DNA from: Methylobacterium oryzihabitans
GTDB taxonomy: Bacteria > Pseudomonadota > Alphaproteobacteria > Rhizobiales > Beijerinckiaceae
DNA: 64,000 bases
Reading direction: 5' to 3'
Assembly (NCBI RefSeq): GCF_004004555.2
Contig: NZ_SACP01000016.1
Span: 62,001 to 126,000, forward strand
Shown: positions 8,893 through 17,648 of the stretch, in pieces
Layout of the letters: each line of letters opens with the position of its first letter
How positions within the stretch are numbered: the first letter of the stretch is position 1
Program-made: the position numbers and the translations under genes
The notes under the pieces: model-generated
Seen by the model: the letters and a program-made list of their open reading frames with translations, nothing else
What the model was told of the DNA's origin: nothing
Database searches by the model: none

Positions 8893-10158
8893 ATGAACGC
8901 GATGAGCCCGAACCCGCAGGCCGCCGGCGCGCCCTGCCTCGACACCCTGGAGGCCCTGCCGCCGGCCGAACGCTGGCCGCTGGCACGGGACTGGATCGCG
9001 CGCGCGCCGCGGCCGTTCTTCGCCCAGCTCCGCCTCCGGCGTCCGGTCCTCGATTGCGGCGCGGTGATCCTCGTCGCCGAGCGCGGCGAGGTCGAGCAGA
9101 TCCTGTCGCTGCCGCGCCTGTTCACCGTCGGGCTCTACGGCCCGAAGATGGGCGAGTTCATGCTGGCCATGGACGAGACGGAGGTGAACTACCGCGACAA
9201 GGCGGTGATGCGCTCGGTGCTGACCTGGCGCGACCTGCCGGTGGTGCGGGCGATGGCCGGGGAGGTCGCCGACGCGGTGCTGGATGGCGCCGGCGGCGCG
9301 GTCGACGTCGTCGGGGCGCTGTCGCGCCTCGTGCCGCTGCGGGTCGTGCAGCGGCATTTCGGCTTCGACGCGCCGGATGCCGACCTGCTGCGCTGGTCCT
9401 TCGCCAACCAGTGCGACCAGTTCAACAACCTGCCGTTCGACGAGCGGCCCGACGCCGACGCGGTCCACGCCGCCGCCGAGCAGGCCCGGGTCGAGATGCG
9501 GGCCGCCTTCGGCCGGCTGATCCCGGCCCGCCTCCAGGCGATCGCGGCCGGCACCGCCGCCGACGACACCCTGACCCGGGTGCTGCGCCTGCACCTGCCG
9601 GAGGCGGCCGGGTTCGGCATGGACCGGGTGGTCATCAACGTCGGCGGCCTGCTGATCGGCGCCATCGAGACGACCTCGGAGGCGATCGCCAACGCCCTGT
9701 GCGAACTGCTCGGGCGCCCCGACATCCTGTCGGCGGCGTGCGCCGCCGCGAAGGCCGGCCCCGCGGCCTTCGACGGCTACGTCTGGGAGGCGCTGCGCTT
9801 CGCGCCGATCGTCGCCTTCATGTTCCGGCAGGCCAGCGCCGACACCGTCCTCGCCCGCGGGACGCCGCACGAGACGCCGGTGGCGACGGGCCGGGTGGTG
9901 CTGCCGCTGAGTCTCTCGGCGATGTTCGACGAGACGCGGGTGCCCGACCCCGAGCGGTTCGACCCGACGCGGCCGGCCCACACCTACCTGCATTTCGGCC
10001 AGGGCCACCACGAATGCCTCGGCCGCTACGTGGCGGCCGAGATGATCCCCGAGGTCGTGCGCCGGGTGCTGCTGCGCGCCGACGTGTGCGCGGCGGGGCC
10101 GATCGACGACGGCGGGACGCCGTTCCCGGCCTCGTTCCCGATCACGTATCGCCCGTGA
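8893..10158 (+). CDS. Cytochrome P450
   Basis: 421 residues, a soluble bacterial-type P450 without a membrane anchor. The haem-binding loop FGQGHHECLGRYVA places the axial thiolate at Cys375, and EALR in the K-helix gives the ExxR motif. The usual I-helix A/G-G-x-D/E-T-T is represented by LLIGAIETTSEAIANAL. Substrate and redox partners are not evident: no ferredoxin or reductase gene is adjacent. The ATG at 8893 was chosen because GAGG lies just upstream; an in-frame GTG at 8863 is possible. It converges with the ABC transporter operon, 12 bases away. Confidence 0.9.
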   Translation: MNAMSPNPQAAGAPCLDTLEALPPAERWPLARDWIARAPRPFFAQLRLRRPVLDCGAVILVAERGEVEQILSLPRLFTVGLYGPKMGEFMLAMDETEVNYRDKAVMRSVLTWRDLPVVRAMAGEVADAVLDGAGGAVDVVGALSRLVPLRVVQRHFGFDAPDADLLRWSFANQCDQFNNLPFDERPDADAVHAAAEQARVEMRAAFGRLIPARLQAIAAGTAADDTLTRVLRLHLPEAAGFGMDRVVINVGGLLIGAIETTSEAIANALCELLGRPDILSAACAAAKAGPAAFDGYVWEALRFAPIVAFMFRQASADTVLARGTPHETPVATGRVVLPLSLSAMFDETRVPDPERFDPTRPAHTYLHFGQGHHECLGRYVAAEMIPEVVRRVLLRADVCAAGPIDDGGTPFPASFPITYRP

Positions 10159-10170
10159 CGGAACCGCCCG

Positions 10171-11694
10171 CTACAGGTATCCGGTCCCGGCCTCCGCGGC
10201 GAACCGGTCGGGCGGGCCCTCCCAGACGATGCGGGCATGCTCCAGGACGTAGACCCGGTCGGCGTGCGGCAGCGCGAAGGTGACGTTCTGCTCGCCGAGC
10301 AGGACGGTGATCGGCGTGGTCTGGCGCAGGCGCTCCAGCGCCTTCGAGAGCTGTTCGAGGATCACCGGCGCGAGGCCCAGCGTCGGCTCGTCGAGGATCA
10401 GCAGGCGCGGCTTCATCATCAGGGCGCGGGCGATGGTGAGCATCTGCTGCTCGCCGCCCGACAGGGTGCGGGCGATCTGGCCGCCCCGGCTCTTGAGGAT
10501 CGGGAACAGCTCGTAGAGCCAGTCGCGCTGGCGGTCGCTCTCGGCCACCGGCAGGTGCTGGCCGCCGAGGTCGAGGTTCTCGCGCACGGTCATGTCGCCG
10601 AACAGCTCGCGGGTCTCCGGCACCTGGACGATGCCGCCGCGGGCGATGGCCGCCGGGCTGCGCCGGCGCAGGGTCTCGCCGGAGAAGCCGATCTCGCCGG
10701 AATACGGCACCAGTCCCGAGACGGCGTTGAACAACGTCGTCTTGCCGGCGCCGTTGAGGCCGACGACCGAGACGAACTCGCCCTCGTGGACGTGGAGCCC
10801 GACGCCTCGCAGGGCCTGGGCCTTGCCGTAGAACACGTCGAGGTTCTCGACCTTCAACAGCGGCGAGCCGGAGAAGGTCGATTGCGACCGGGCGGCGGTC
10901 TCGATGCTGCCGCCGAGATAGACCCGGCGCACGGTCTCGTTGCGCATCACCTCGGCGGCCGAGCCCTCGGCGACCGGCTCGCCGAGATACATCGCCAGGA
11001 CCCGATCGACGAGGGCGGCGACGCTCTTCACGTTGTGGTCGACGAGGAGCACCGCCTTGCCCTCGTCGCGAAAGCCCCGGATCAGGGCCGAGAAGTCGGC
11101 GACCTCGCCGCTGGTCAGGCCGGCGAAGGGCTCGTCGACCAGCACCACCTTCGGGTCGCGGGCGATGGCCTTGGCCAGCTCCATCCGGCGCAGGTCGGCG
11201 AACGGGAGGGTGCCGGGGAGCCGGTCGAGGACAGCGCCGAGCCCGACCCGCTCGGCGATCGCCCGGGCCTGCCGCTCGACGCCCGGATCGGCGATCAGGC
11301 GCAGGAGGTTGTCGGGCAGGAGCGCGAGCTTGATGTTCTCCAGCACGGTCTGGCGGTGCAGCGGCCTGGAATGCTGGAACACCAGCCCGATCCCGGCGCG
11401 GGCCACCCGGTGCGAGGGCCGGCCGGCGATCTCCTCGCCGTCGAGGAGGATGCTGCCGGCATTGGGCCGTTCCAGCCCCATGATGAGCTTCATCACCGTC
11501 GACTTGCCGGAGCCGTTCGGCCCGATCAGGCCGAGGATCTCGCCCGGGCGCAGCGCGAAGCCGATGTTGTTGACCGCGACGAGGCCGCCGTAGCGCTTGA
11601 CGAGGCCGGAGACCGAGAGGCGCGGCGCGGCCCCGGCGGTCTGGGGCGCAGGGGCCTGGGGGGCGGTCGGCGTCTTGAGGACGGCCAGGGTCAT
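10171..11694 (-). CDS. Fused LivG-LivF ATPase of a branched-chain-amino-acid-type ABC transporter
   Basis: 507 residues containing two complete ABC ATPase domains in one chain. Domain 1 (about residues 25-260) has Walker A GPNGSGKST, Walker B KVVLVDEPFAGL and the HAAT-family H-loop VDHN, and matches LivG. Its signature motif is degenerate (LPFADLRRME where LSGGQ is expected). Domain 2 (about 275-505) has GLNGAGKTT, LSGGEQQ and LLILDEPTLGL and matches LivF. Normally these are separate proteins forming a heterodimer. It is last in an operon running from 13568 down to 10171, after the two permease genes. Confidence 0.9.
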   Translation of the reverse strand: MTLAVLKTPTAPQAPAPQTAGAAPRLSVSGLVKRYGGLVAVNNIGFALRPGEILGLIGPNGSGKSTVMKLIMGLERPNAGSILLDGEEIAGRPSHRVARAGIGLVFQHSRPLHRQTVLENIKLALLPDNLLRLIADPGVERQARAIAERVGLGAVLDRLPGTLPFADLRRMELAKAIARDPKVVLVDEPFAGLTSGEVADFSALIRGFRDEGKAVLLVDHNVKSVAALVDRVLAMYLGEPVAEGSAAEVMRNETVRRVYLGGSIETAARSQSTFSGSPLLKVENLDVFYGKAQALRGVGLHVHEGEFVSVVGLNGAGKTTLFNAVSGLVPYSGEIGFSGETLRRRSPAAIARGGIVQVPETRELFGDMTVRENLDLGGQHLPVAESDRQRDWLYELFPILKSRGGQIARTLSGGEQQMLTIARALMMKPRLLILDEPTLGLAPVILEQLSKALERLRQTTPITVLLGEQNVTFALPHADRVYVLEHARIVWEGPPDRFAAEAGTGYL

Positions 11695-11728
11695 GCGCGG
11701 ACCTCGGAATGGGGACGGGGAGGCCGCG

Positions 11729-12655
11729 TCACGCGCGCTGGCCCTGGCGGGTGAGGAGGCCGAGAAGGCCGGCCGGCACGAACAGGATGACGGCGAGCGC
11801 CATCGCCGAGACGACGAAGGTCGAGAGGGCGCCGAGCGGCCGCAGCACCTCGCCGGCGGCGATGAGGAACACCGCGCCGAGCACCGCGCCGACGATGGTG
11901 CGCCGGCCGCCGAGCACCGCCGCGATGATGACCTGGACGCCGACCGAGACGTCGACCAGCGTGCCGACCGAGGCGGTGCCCATGTAGAAGACGAACAGCG
12001 CCCCGGCGAGGCCGGAGAAGAACGCACTGACGCAGAACGCCGCGAGCTTGTGCTTGGCGACGTTGAAGCCGAGCGCCCCGGCCTCGACCGGATCCTGGCC
12101 GCTGGCCTGGAGGATCAGCCCGACCGGCGAGCGCGCGATGGCGAAGAGCACCAGCCCGCTCACCGTCATGAAGCCGAGCGCGATCCAGTAGTTCGTCGCC
12201 GCATCGATCGAGATCACGTCCGGCACGGTCAGGCCGATCTCGCCGCCGGTGGTCTCGGCGAAGACCACGATGAGGTTCTGCAGGATCAGCACCGCCACGA
12301 CGGTGGTCAGGCCGAAATACGGCCCGCGCACCCGCAGGGCCGGCAGCGCCAGCACCACCCCGCCGACCACCGCCGCCACCGCGCCGGCGGCGAGGCAGAC
12401 GGGGATCGACACGCCGTTGCCGTTGAGGATGCCGGCGGTGTAGGCGCCGAGCCCGATCAGGAAGGTCGGGCCGAAATTGACTTCGCCGGCGAAGCCGAAC
12501 AGCAGGTCCCAGGCCATCGAGAACACGCCGAAATAATAGGCCACCGTGAGCAGGCCGAGGATGTAGCCCGACACGCCGAGCGGCAGGAACGCCGCCACGA
12601 CGAGGAACACGATCGTGAGCCAGAACAGCGGGCTGGTGACGAGCTTCAGGGTCAT
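11729..12655 (-). CDS. LivM-like ABC transporter permease
   Basis: 308 residues, strongly hydrophobic with about 8-9 membrane spans. It carries the LivM-family cytoplasmic loop region ASGQDPVEAGALGFNV, where the coupling helix contacts the ATPase. The ATG at 12655 follows the upstream permease by 37 bases. It would form the transmembrane heterodimer with the LivH-like protein. The HAAT family imports amino acids, urea, amides and aromatic acids, so the ligand is open. Confidence 0.9.
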   Translation of the reverse strand: MTLKLVTSPLFWLTIVFLVVAAFLPLGVSGYILGLLTVAYYFGVFSMAWDLLFGFAGEVNFGPTFLIGLGAYTAGILNGNGVSIPVCLAAGAVAAVVGGVVLALPALRVRGPYFGLTTVVAVLILQNLIVVFAETTGGEIGLTVPDVISIDAATNYWIALGFMTVSGLVLFAIARSPVGLILQASGQDPVEAGALGFNVAKHKLAAFCVSAFFSGLAGALFVFYMGTASVGTLVDVSVGVQVIIAAVLGGRRTIVGAVLGAVFLIAAGEVLRPLGALSTFVVSAMALAVILFVPAGLLGLLTRQGQRA

Positions 12656-12692
12656 CCGGAGGCGCCTCGGGCGAAGGGGGTTTCGGTGGACG

Positions 12693-13568
12693 TCAGCGCC
12701 GGCCCAGCAGCCCCTGCGGGCGCACGTACATGACGGCGACGAGGAGCAGCAGCGCGGGGATCGTCCGGTAGGCCGGCGAGACGAGGTAGGCGGTCATCGT
12801 CTCGAGGTAGCCGACGACGTAGGCGGCGATCAGCGAGCCCGAGACGCTGCCGAGGCCGCCCAGCACCACGATCGAGAACGCGCTCGCGGTGAGCGGGCCG
12901 ACGCTGTAGGACGACACGCCGAGGAACTGGCCGAGCAGCACGCCGGCGATGCCCGCGAGCACGCCGTAGATGAGCCAGATCACGACGTAGATCTGCGACA
13001 GCTCGAAGCCGAGCAGCGTCACGCCGCGGGGGTTCATCGAGGCGGCGAGCACCACCTTGCCGGTGCGGGTGCGGTTCACCAGCAGCCACAGCAGGCCGAT
13101 CACCGCCCAGCACACCCCGGCGGTGACGATCTGGTTCCACGGCGTGCGGATGCCGGCGATGAGCACGATGCCCTCGACCAGCGGCATCACCGTCTTGGCG
13201 TTGCTGGTGAACAGGTAGGCGATGAATTCCTGGATCATGATTCCCCACAGCAGCGTGCCGGTGAGGATGAAGATCTCCTTCTCGACGGTCGGGATCGCGG
13301 TCGAGCGGTCGATCGGCTTGACCACCAGGGCGTAGGTGGCGAGCGTCAGCACCGTGCAGGCCAGGATGCCGGCGGCCGCGCCTCCGAACGGCCCGAGGCC
13401 GAACTCGCTCGACGCCGCCCAGGCGACGACCGCGGCGGTGACCATCAGGGCGCCGTGCGAGAGGTTGAGCACGCCCGACACCCCGAAAATCAGGGTGAAG
13501 CCGGTGGCGCCGAGCGCGTACAGCGCCGAGATCGCGAAACCGTCGATGAGGATCTGGATGGCAGTCAT
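12693..13568 (-). CDS. LivH-like ABC transporter permease
   Basis: 291 residues, about 8 membrane spans. Family features are SALYALGATGFTLIFGVSG near the N-terminus, NLSHGALM, and the coupling-loop region ASMNPRGVTLLGFE. It is the first gene of the permease-ATPase operon. The solute-binding gene (14016-15275) lies upstream on the same strand, separated by 447 bases that contain a nested inverted repeat, so binding-protein transcript and membrane-part transcript could be uncoupled there. Confidence 0.9.
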   Translation of the reverse strand: MTAIQILIDGFAISALYALGATGFTLIFGVSGVLNLSHGALMVTAAVVAWAASSEFGLGPFGGAAAGILACTVLTLATYALVVKPIDRSTAIPTVEKEIFILTGTLLWGIMIQEFIAYLFTSNAKTVMPLVEGIVLIAGIRTPWNQIVTAGVCWAVIGLLWLLVNRTRTGKVVLAASMNPRGVTLLGFELSQIYVVIWLIYGVLAGIAGVLLGQFLGVSSYSVGPLTASAFSIVVLGGLGSVSGSLIAAYVVGYLETMTAYLVSPAYRTIPALLLLVAVMYVRPQGLLGRR

Positions 13569-14015
13569 GCGGGGTCCTGGCCTCCCGGTCGGGGGCATGC
13601 ATGGTCGGCGGCGCGCGAAACGCTCCCCCCGTGCGCAGGGCCTTCCGGGGAAGCGTCTGGTGATGAGAGCCGCGCTGGCTTTCTCCTCTCCCCGCCCGCG
13701 CAGGGCTGTCCGGGGAAATTTCCTTGTAAAATCAGGCGCGGGATCCCCTCTCCCGAGTGGGAGAGGGGTAGGGGTGAGGGTGGCTCGGCTTCCGAGTAAA
13801 GCTTCAAGTGTCGAGCAGCGCAGCTCAACGGTTGGGTGCTTTATTCGGCACCGTCTCCACCCTCACCCCCGGCCCCTCTCCCACTCGGGAGAGGGGAGGC
13901 GCGCCCCAATTTTCCCCAGACAGCTCTGCCGCCCGCAGGAAGTGGGGACACACGCGCCTTTCCCTTTCTCCCAGGCAGCCCGTCCTGGGCTCGGGAAGGG
14001 CAGGATCGCGCCGGC
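13569..14015. other. Intergenic region without a gene
   Basis: 447 bases between the binding-protein gene and the permease gene of the same transporter. I see no credible coding frame. It contains the nested inverted repeat described separately and a direct repeat of GCGCAGGG..TCCGGGGAA near 13634 and 13698. Confidence 0.6.
13697..13932. repeat. Nested inverted repeat, two ~100-base arms
   Basis: Each arm contains a perfect 24-base self-complementary block (13745-13768 and 13873-13896, core CCCCTCTCCC/GGGAGAGGGG) followed by a GGGGTGAGGGTG-type block (13771-13782, complement at 13858-13869). The two arms are reverse complements of each other. Homology continues outward with GCTGTCCGGGGAAA on the left and its near-complement TTTTCCCCAGACAGC on the right. 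The arrangement could fold as one long hairpin or as two small ones. It resembles a MITE or two head-to-head copies of a shorter repeat. Confidence 0.7.
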
Positions 14016-15275
14016 TCAGTTCGCCGCGGTGCCGGCCTTGATGAAGCTCGGGAAGGTCATCTTGCCGTTGGCGACGGCCTCGGGCCAGATCGCGAGCTGC
14101 TTGCCGCCCTGCCACTGCATCATCATGCCGGAGACGAGGCCCGGCCCGTACTTGATCGAGTGGGTGAACGGCTCGTCCTTCCCGTAGAACTGGATCCGCC
14201 CGAGGGTGCCCTCCCAGTCGGTCGCCTCCAGCGCCTCGACGAGCTTGTCGGGGTCGGTCGAGCCGGCGCGCCTGATCGCATCGACGATGAAGTAGACCTC
14301 GTCGTAGGCGGTGTAGCCGGCATAGCTCGGATAGTTGCCGAACTTGGCCTTGAACGCCTCGGCGAAGGGCGCGGTCTTCGGCGTCACGTTGGTGCCCGGC
14401 GCGGCGAACATCTCGAACAGCACGCCCTCGACCGCGCCGTTGGTCTCCTTCCAGAACGTCGCGTTGGTCGCCTGCGAGGCGATGCCGATCATCGGAATCG
14501 GCAGTTGCTGGCTGCGCCACTGCACGGTCGGCTGCACGCCGACATGCGAGATGCCGGTGACGATCACGTCGGGCTTGGCGCCCTCGATGCGGCTGAAGAT
14601 CGGGCTGAAATCGGTGGTGCTCGGCGAGAACCGGATGTGGTCGAGCACCTTGAGCCCGGCCTTGGGCAGGCACTCCTTGTAGCCCTCGTCGAGCGGCTTG
14701 GTCCACGCCGCGTCCTCGCTCATGATGACGGCGGACTTCATCTGCCGGCCCTCGGCGAGGATCGCCTTGGCGGCGTCGCACACCGCCTGCGCCTGCGCCG
14801 CCGAGGTGAGGTAGCCGTGGAAGGAATACTTGTTGCGGGCGTAGTCCTTGTGGACGTTGAGCGGGATCTCGTTCGAGGCCGCGCCGGGCGTGATGAACGG
14901 CATCTTCAACCGCGACGACCACGGCTGGAGCGCCAGCACCACCTCGCTGATGTAGCTCGCGATGACGGCGTGAGCCTTGTCCTCGCTCGCGGCGCGCTGG
15001 AAGGCGCGCACCGAGTCGGCCGCCGAGCTCTTGTTGTCGTAGGCGACGATCTCGACCTTGCGGCCGTCGAGCCCGCCCTTGGCGTTGATCTCGTCGGCGG
15101 CGAGCTGGGCCGCCTGCGGGATCGAGGCTCCGGCCAGCGCCTGCGCCTCGGCGATCACCGCGATCTTGATCGGGTCCTTGGTCTGGGCCTGGGCGGTGCC
15201 TGCCGCCATCAGCATCGTCGAGCCAAGAAGAGCCTTGAAGACGCGCCGCGTCATTCCCGGTGCAGACCTGCCCAT
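14016..15275 (-). CDS. Periplasmic solute-binding protein, branched-chain-amino-acid type
   Basis: 419 residues. The N-terminus is a secretion signal (MTRRVFKALLGSTMLMAAG, cleavage expected near AQAQ). The mature protein is a LivJ/LivK-type bilobed binding protein (peripla_BP_6) starting IKIAVIAEAQALAGA with AADEINAKGGLDGRKVEIV. It delivers the ligand to the permease-ATPase complex encoded just downstream on the same strand. Ligand identity is unknown; HAAT-family members range from leucine to amides and aromatic acids. A second in-frame ATG at 15254 would remove seven residues and still leave the signal peptide. Confidence 0.9.
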   Translation of the reverse strand: MGRSAPGMTRRVFKALLGSTMLMAAGTAQAQTKDPIKIAVIAEAQALAGASIPQAAQLAADEINAKGGLDGRKVEIVAYDNKSSAADSVRAFQRAASEDKAHAVIASYISEVVLALQPWSSRLKMPFITPGAASNEIPLNVHKDYARNKYSFHGYLTSAAQAQAVCDAAKAILAEGRQMKSAVIMSEDAAWTKPLDEGYKECLPKAGLKVLDHIRFSPSTTDFSPIFSRIEGAKPDVIVTGISHVGVQPTVQWRSQQLPIPMIGIASQATNATFWKETNGAVEGVLFEMFAAPGTNVTPKTAPFAEAFKAKFGNYPSYAGYTAYDEVYFIVDAIRRAGSTDPDKLVEALEATDWEGTLGRIQFYGKDEPFTHSIKYGPGLVSGMMMQWQGGKQLAIWPEAVANGKMTFPSFIKAGTAAN

Positions 15276-15486
15276 GGCGTTCCCTCTGACTGACCGCCTT
15301 GTTTATCGGCGTGGCGGTTCGGGCGGGAGTTTAGCGGCTGTTTCGGCGCATACAAGCGTCGAGCCATGCGAATACGTTGGAGGCGGAATTTTCATCCTGT
15401 CCGGCGCAGGCGGGGCGGTGGAGTCCCGGATCGCGCGGAATTCGTCTAGGATGGCGCCCGAGATCGTCGCCCGAGGGCCGCCCGCC

Positions 15487-16332
15487 ATGACCGCACCCCG
15501 CTTCGTCGCCGCCTGCGTCCAGATGCGCTCGGGCCGCGACCCGGCGCGCAACCGCGACGACGCGGTGGCGGGCATCCGCGAGGCGGCGGAGCGCGGCGCG
15601 GCCTACGTGCAGACGCCGGAGATGACCTCGCTGCTCGAGCGCGACCGCGAGGAACTGTTCCGGAAGATCCGGAGCGAGGCCGACGAAGCGACTCTCGGGG
15701 CCCTGCGCGACGTCGCCCGCGAACGCCGGATCTGGGTCCATGTCGGCTCCCTGGCGATCCGCAACGGCGACAAGGTCGCCAATCGCGGCTTCCTGATCGA
15801 CCCGGACGGGGCGGTCGCGGCGTCCTACGACAAGCTCCACCTCTACGACGTCGACCTGCCGAACGGCGAGAGCTACCGCGAATCCGCGACCTATACCGGC
15901 GGGGCCTGCGCGGTGGTGGCGGACCTGCCCTGGGCGAAGATCGGGCTGGCGATCTGCTACGACGTGCGCTTCCCGGCCCTTTACCGGGCGCTGGCCGAGG
16001 CCGGTGCCGGGATCCTCACTGCGCCGGCCGCCTTCACCCGCCAGACCGGCGAGGCGCACTGGCACATCCTCCAGCGCGCCCGCGCCATCGAGACCGGCTC
16101 GTTCATGATCTCGGCGGCGCAGGGCGGCCGGCACGAGGACGGGCGCGAGACCTACGGCCACTCGCTGATCGTCGATCCGTGGGGCCGGGTGCTCGCCGAT
16201 GCCGGCGGCGCCGAGCCCGGCGTGATCCTGGCTGAGATCGACCTCGGGCTGGTGGCCGACGCCCGCTCCCGGGTGCCGGCCCTGCGCCATGCCCGCCCGT
16301 TCACGATCGAGGCGGCGCGGCGCGCCGGCTGA
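15487..16332 (+). CDS. Carbon-nitrogen hydrolase (nitrilase superfamily amidase)
   Basis: 281 residues, usual length for the Nit/omega-amidase branch. The catalytic Glu-Lys-Cys triad is visible: Glu in QTPEMTSL, Lys in YDKLHLYDVD, and the nucleophile Cys in GLAICYDVRFP. The family hydrolyses small amides such as alpha-ketoglutaramate or deaminated glutathione to acid and ammonia, in the cytoplasm. The start ATG at 15487 is divergent from the solute-binding protein gene. A DUF1178 gene follows after 85 bases, a frequent pairing in alphaproteobacteria as far as I recall. Confidence 0.9.
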   Translation: MTAPRFVAACVQMRSGRDPARNRDDAVAGIREAAERGAAYVQTPEMTSLLERDREELFRKIRSEADEATLGALRDVARERRIWVHVGSLAIRNGDKVANRGFLIDPDGAVAASYDKLHLYDVDLPNGESYRESATYTGGACAVVADLPWAKIGLAICYDVRFPALYRALAEAGAGILTAPAAFTRQTGEAHWHILQRARAIETGSFMISAAQGGRHEDGRETYGHSLIVDPWGRVLADAGGAEPGVILAEIDLGLVADARSRVPALRHARPFTIEAARRAG

Positions 16333-16417
16333 CCGGAGTGTCACGGCGGTGCAACATCGCGCCGCAAGGCGCCGCCGGCCCCTCGCGCCGGGGCCGCCGC
16401 AACCCGATATCCCGGTC

Positions 16418-16900
16418 ATGATCCGTTACGCCCTGGCCTGCGACGCCGGCCACGATTTCGAGAGCTGGTTTCCGTCGAGCGCGTCCTACGACGAGCAGAA
16501 GGCGCGCGGCCTCGTGACCTGCCCGGTCTGCGACAGCGCCGCGGTGACGAAGCAGCTGATGGCGCCGGCGCTCGGGCGCGGAGCGCGCGAGAAGTCCCTG
16601 CCGGTGCCGGTCGAGGCTCCCGCGACGCCCGTTGCCACGCCGCCGCCGGCCGCGCCGGTGCAACTGATGTCCGAGCCCGAGCGGCAGGTGCGGGCGATGC
16701 TGAAGGCGCTGCACGAGCACGTCGCCCGCACCGCCGACCATGTCGGTCCGCGCTTCGCCGAGGAGGCCCGCCGGATCCATTACGGCGAGAGCGAGGAGCG
16801 GGCGATCTACGGCGAGGCGAGCCCGAAGGAGGCGCGCGCCCTGCTGGAGGAGGGCATCGCGATCCAGCCCCTGCCGGTGCTGCCCGACGACCGGAACTGA
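16418..16900 (+). CDS. DUF1178 family protein
   Basis: 160 residues. It begins MIRYALACDAGHDFESWF and carries CPVC about 30 residues later, so an N-terminal zinc-ribbon-like pair of cysteine motifs is likely. A proline- and alanine-rich linker (about residues 65-85) joins it to a helical C-terminal half with GESEERAIYGEAS, which is conserved in the family. Function is unknown. The upstream neighbour is a nitrilase-family amidase, so the two may be co-transcribed. Confidence 0.85.
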   Translation: MIRYALACDAGHDFESWFPSSASYDEQKARGLVTCPVCDSAAVTKQLMAPALGRGAREKSLPVPVEAPATPVATPPPAAPVQLMSEPERQVRAMLKALHEHVARTADHVGPRFAEEARRIHYGESEERAIYGEASPKEARALLEEGIAIQPLPVLPDDRN

Positions 16901-16919
16901 GGGTCGGTTCCCCCAGGCT

Positions 16920-17090
16920 CCCCTTTCCCGGACGACTGGAGCGAAGCGGAAGGAGATCCGGGAACCAGCAAGACGAGTCGCGAAGCGTCGATCTTTAGTG
17001 ACCGTGCCGACATACCGAGCCGCTACGCGGCGCTCCTCGTGCTGGATCCCGGGTCGCATTCCGCTGACGCTGCATGCGCCCGGGAAAGGG
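16920..17090. repeat. 171-bp inverted-terminal-repeat element, copy A
   Basis: Begins CCCCTTTCCCGG and ends with the matching CCGGGAAAGGG. The outer ~50 bases at each end are imperfect reverse complements of one another: left GGAGATCCGGGAACCAGCA, right GCTGGATCCCGGGTCGCA. A second copy of similar length lies at 21467-21638 and a half copy at 34869-34958. No open frame is inside. It is a MITE- or REP-like dispersed element located 3' of the DUF1178 gene and 3' of dsbB, between convergent genes. Confidence 0.75.
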
Positions 17091-17139
17091 CGCGGCGGTA
17101 GCGCCCGCGATCCGCAAAACGTCGTCGGTCGCCTGCCGG

Positions 17140-17646
17140 TCAGACCTGACGACGCCACGCCCGCCACGCCGCCGCCCCCGCGACCACCGCCAGCCCGAGC
17201 GAGATCACCGCGCTCCATCCGGCCAGCGAGACCCCGAGGAAGCGCCATGCGGCGCTGGTGCAATCGACGATGCGGACCGAATCGAGCGACTGCCGGAAAG
17301 CGTCGAGACCGGTCGGGGCCGCGGCTCCGCCGCCGCAGCCGGTCGGGCCGGGCCAGAAGCCCCATTCCGCGCCGGCATGGTAGGCGCCGAGCCCGGCGCT
17401 GGCCAGGAACAGCAGCGCCAGCCCGGCGAGCAGCCAGCGGGCGAAGCGCGCCGGCAGCAGGGCGGCGGCCGCGGCGAGGGGCAGGGCGAGGTAGTAGGGC
17501 TGGCGCTCGGTGAGGCAGAGCGCGCAGGGCACGTAGCCGAACCCGTGCTCGAAGATCAGCGCGCCGCCGACCGTCGCCGCCGCCCCGGCGAGAACCAGCA
17601 GGGCGGCCGGCCGCGGGCCGGGGACGAGGCGGGCGAGCGCGGTCAT
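17140..17646 (-). CDS. dsbB: Disulfide bond formation protein B
   Basis: 168 residues with four membrane spans. The first periplasmic loop has Cys41-x-x-Cys44 (VPCALC, followed by LTERQPYY, the quinone-binding region with its conserved Arg). The second loop has one Cys at PTGCGGG and another at RIVDC. These four cysteines relay electrons from DsbA to ubiquinone. The start ATG lies two bases after the stop of the DedA-family gene, so the pair is an operon. No dsbA is nearby. Confidence 0.93.
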   Translation of the reverse strand: MTALARLVPGPRPAALLVLAGAAATVGGALIFEHGFGYVPCALCLTERQPYYLALPLAAAAALLPARFARWLLAGLALLFLASAGLGAYHAGAEWGFWPGPTGCGGGAAAPTGLDAFRQSLDSVRIVDCTSAAWRFLGVSLAGWSAVISLGLAVVAGAAAWRAWRRQV

Positions 17647-17648
17647 GC

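Noticed and set aside
13569-14015. CRISPR array or tandem repeat
   Set aside because: The similarity is an inverted pair with two direct short blocks, not a series of evenly spaced identical repeats.
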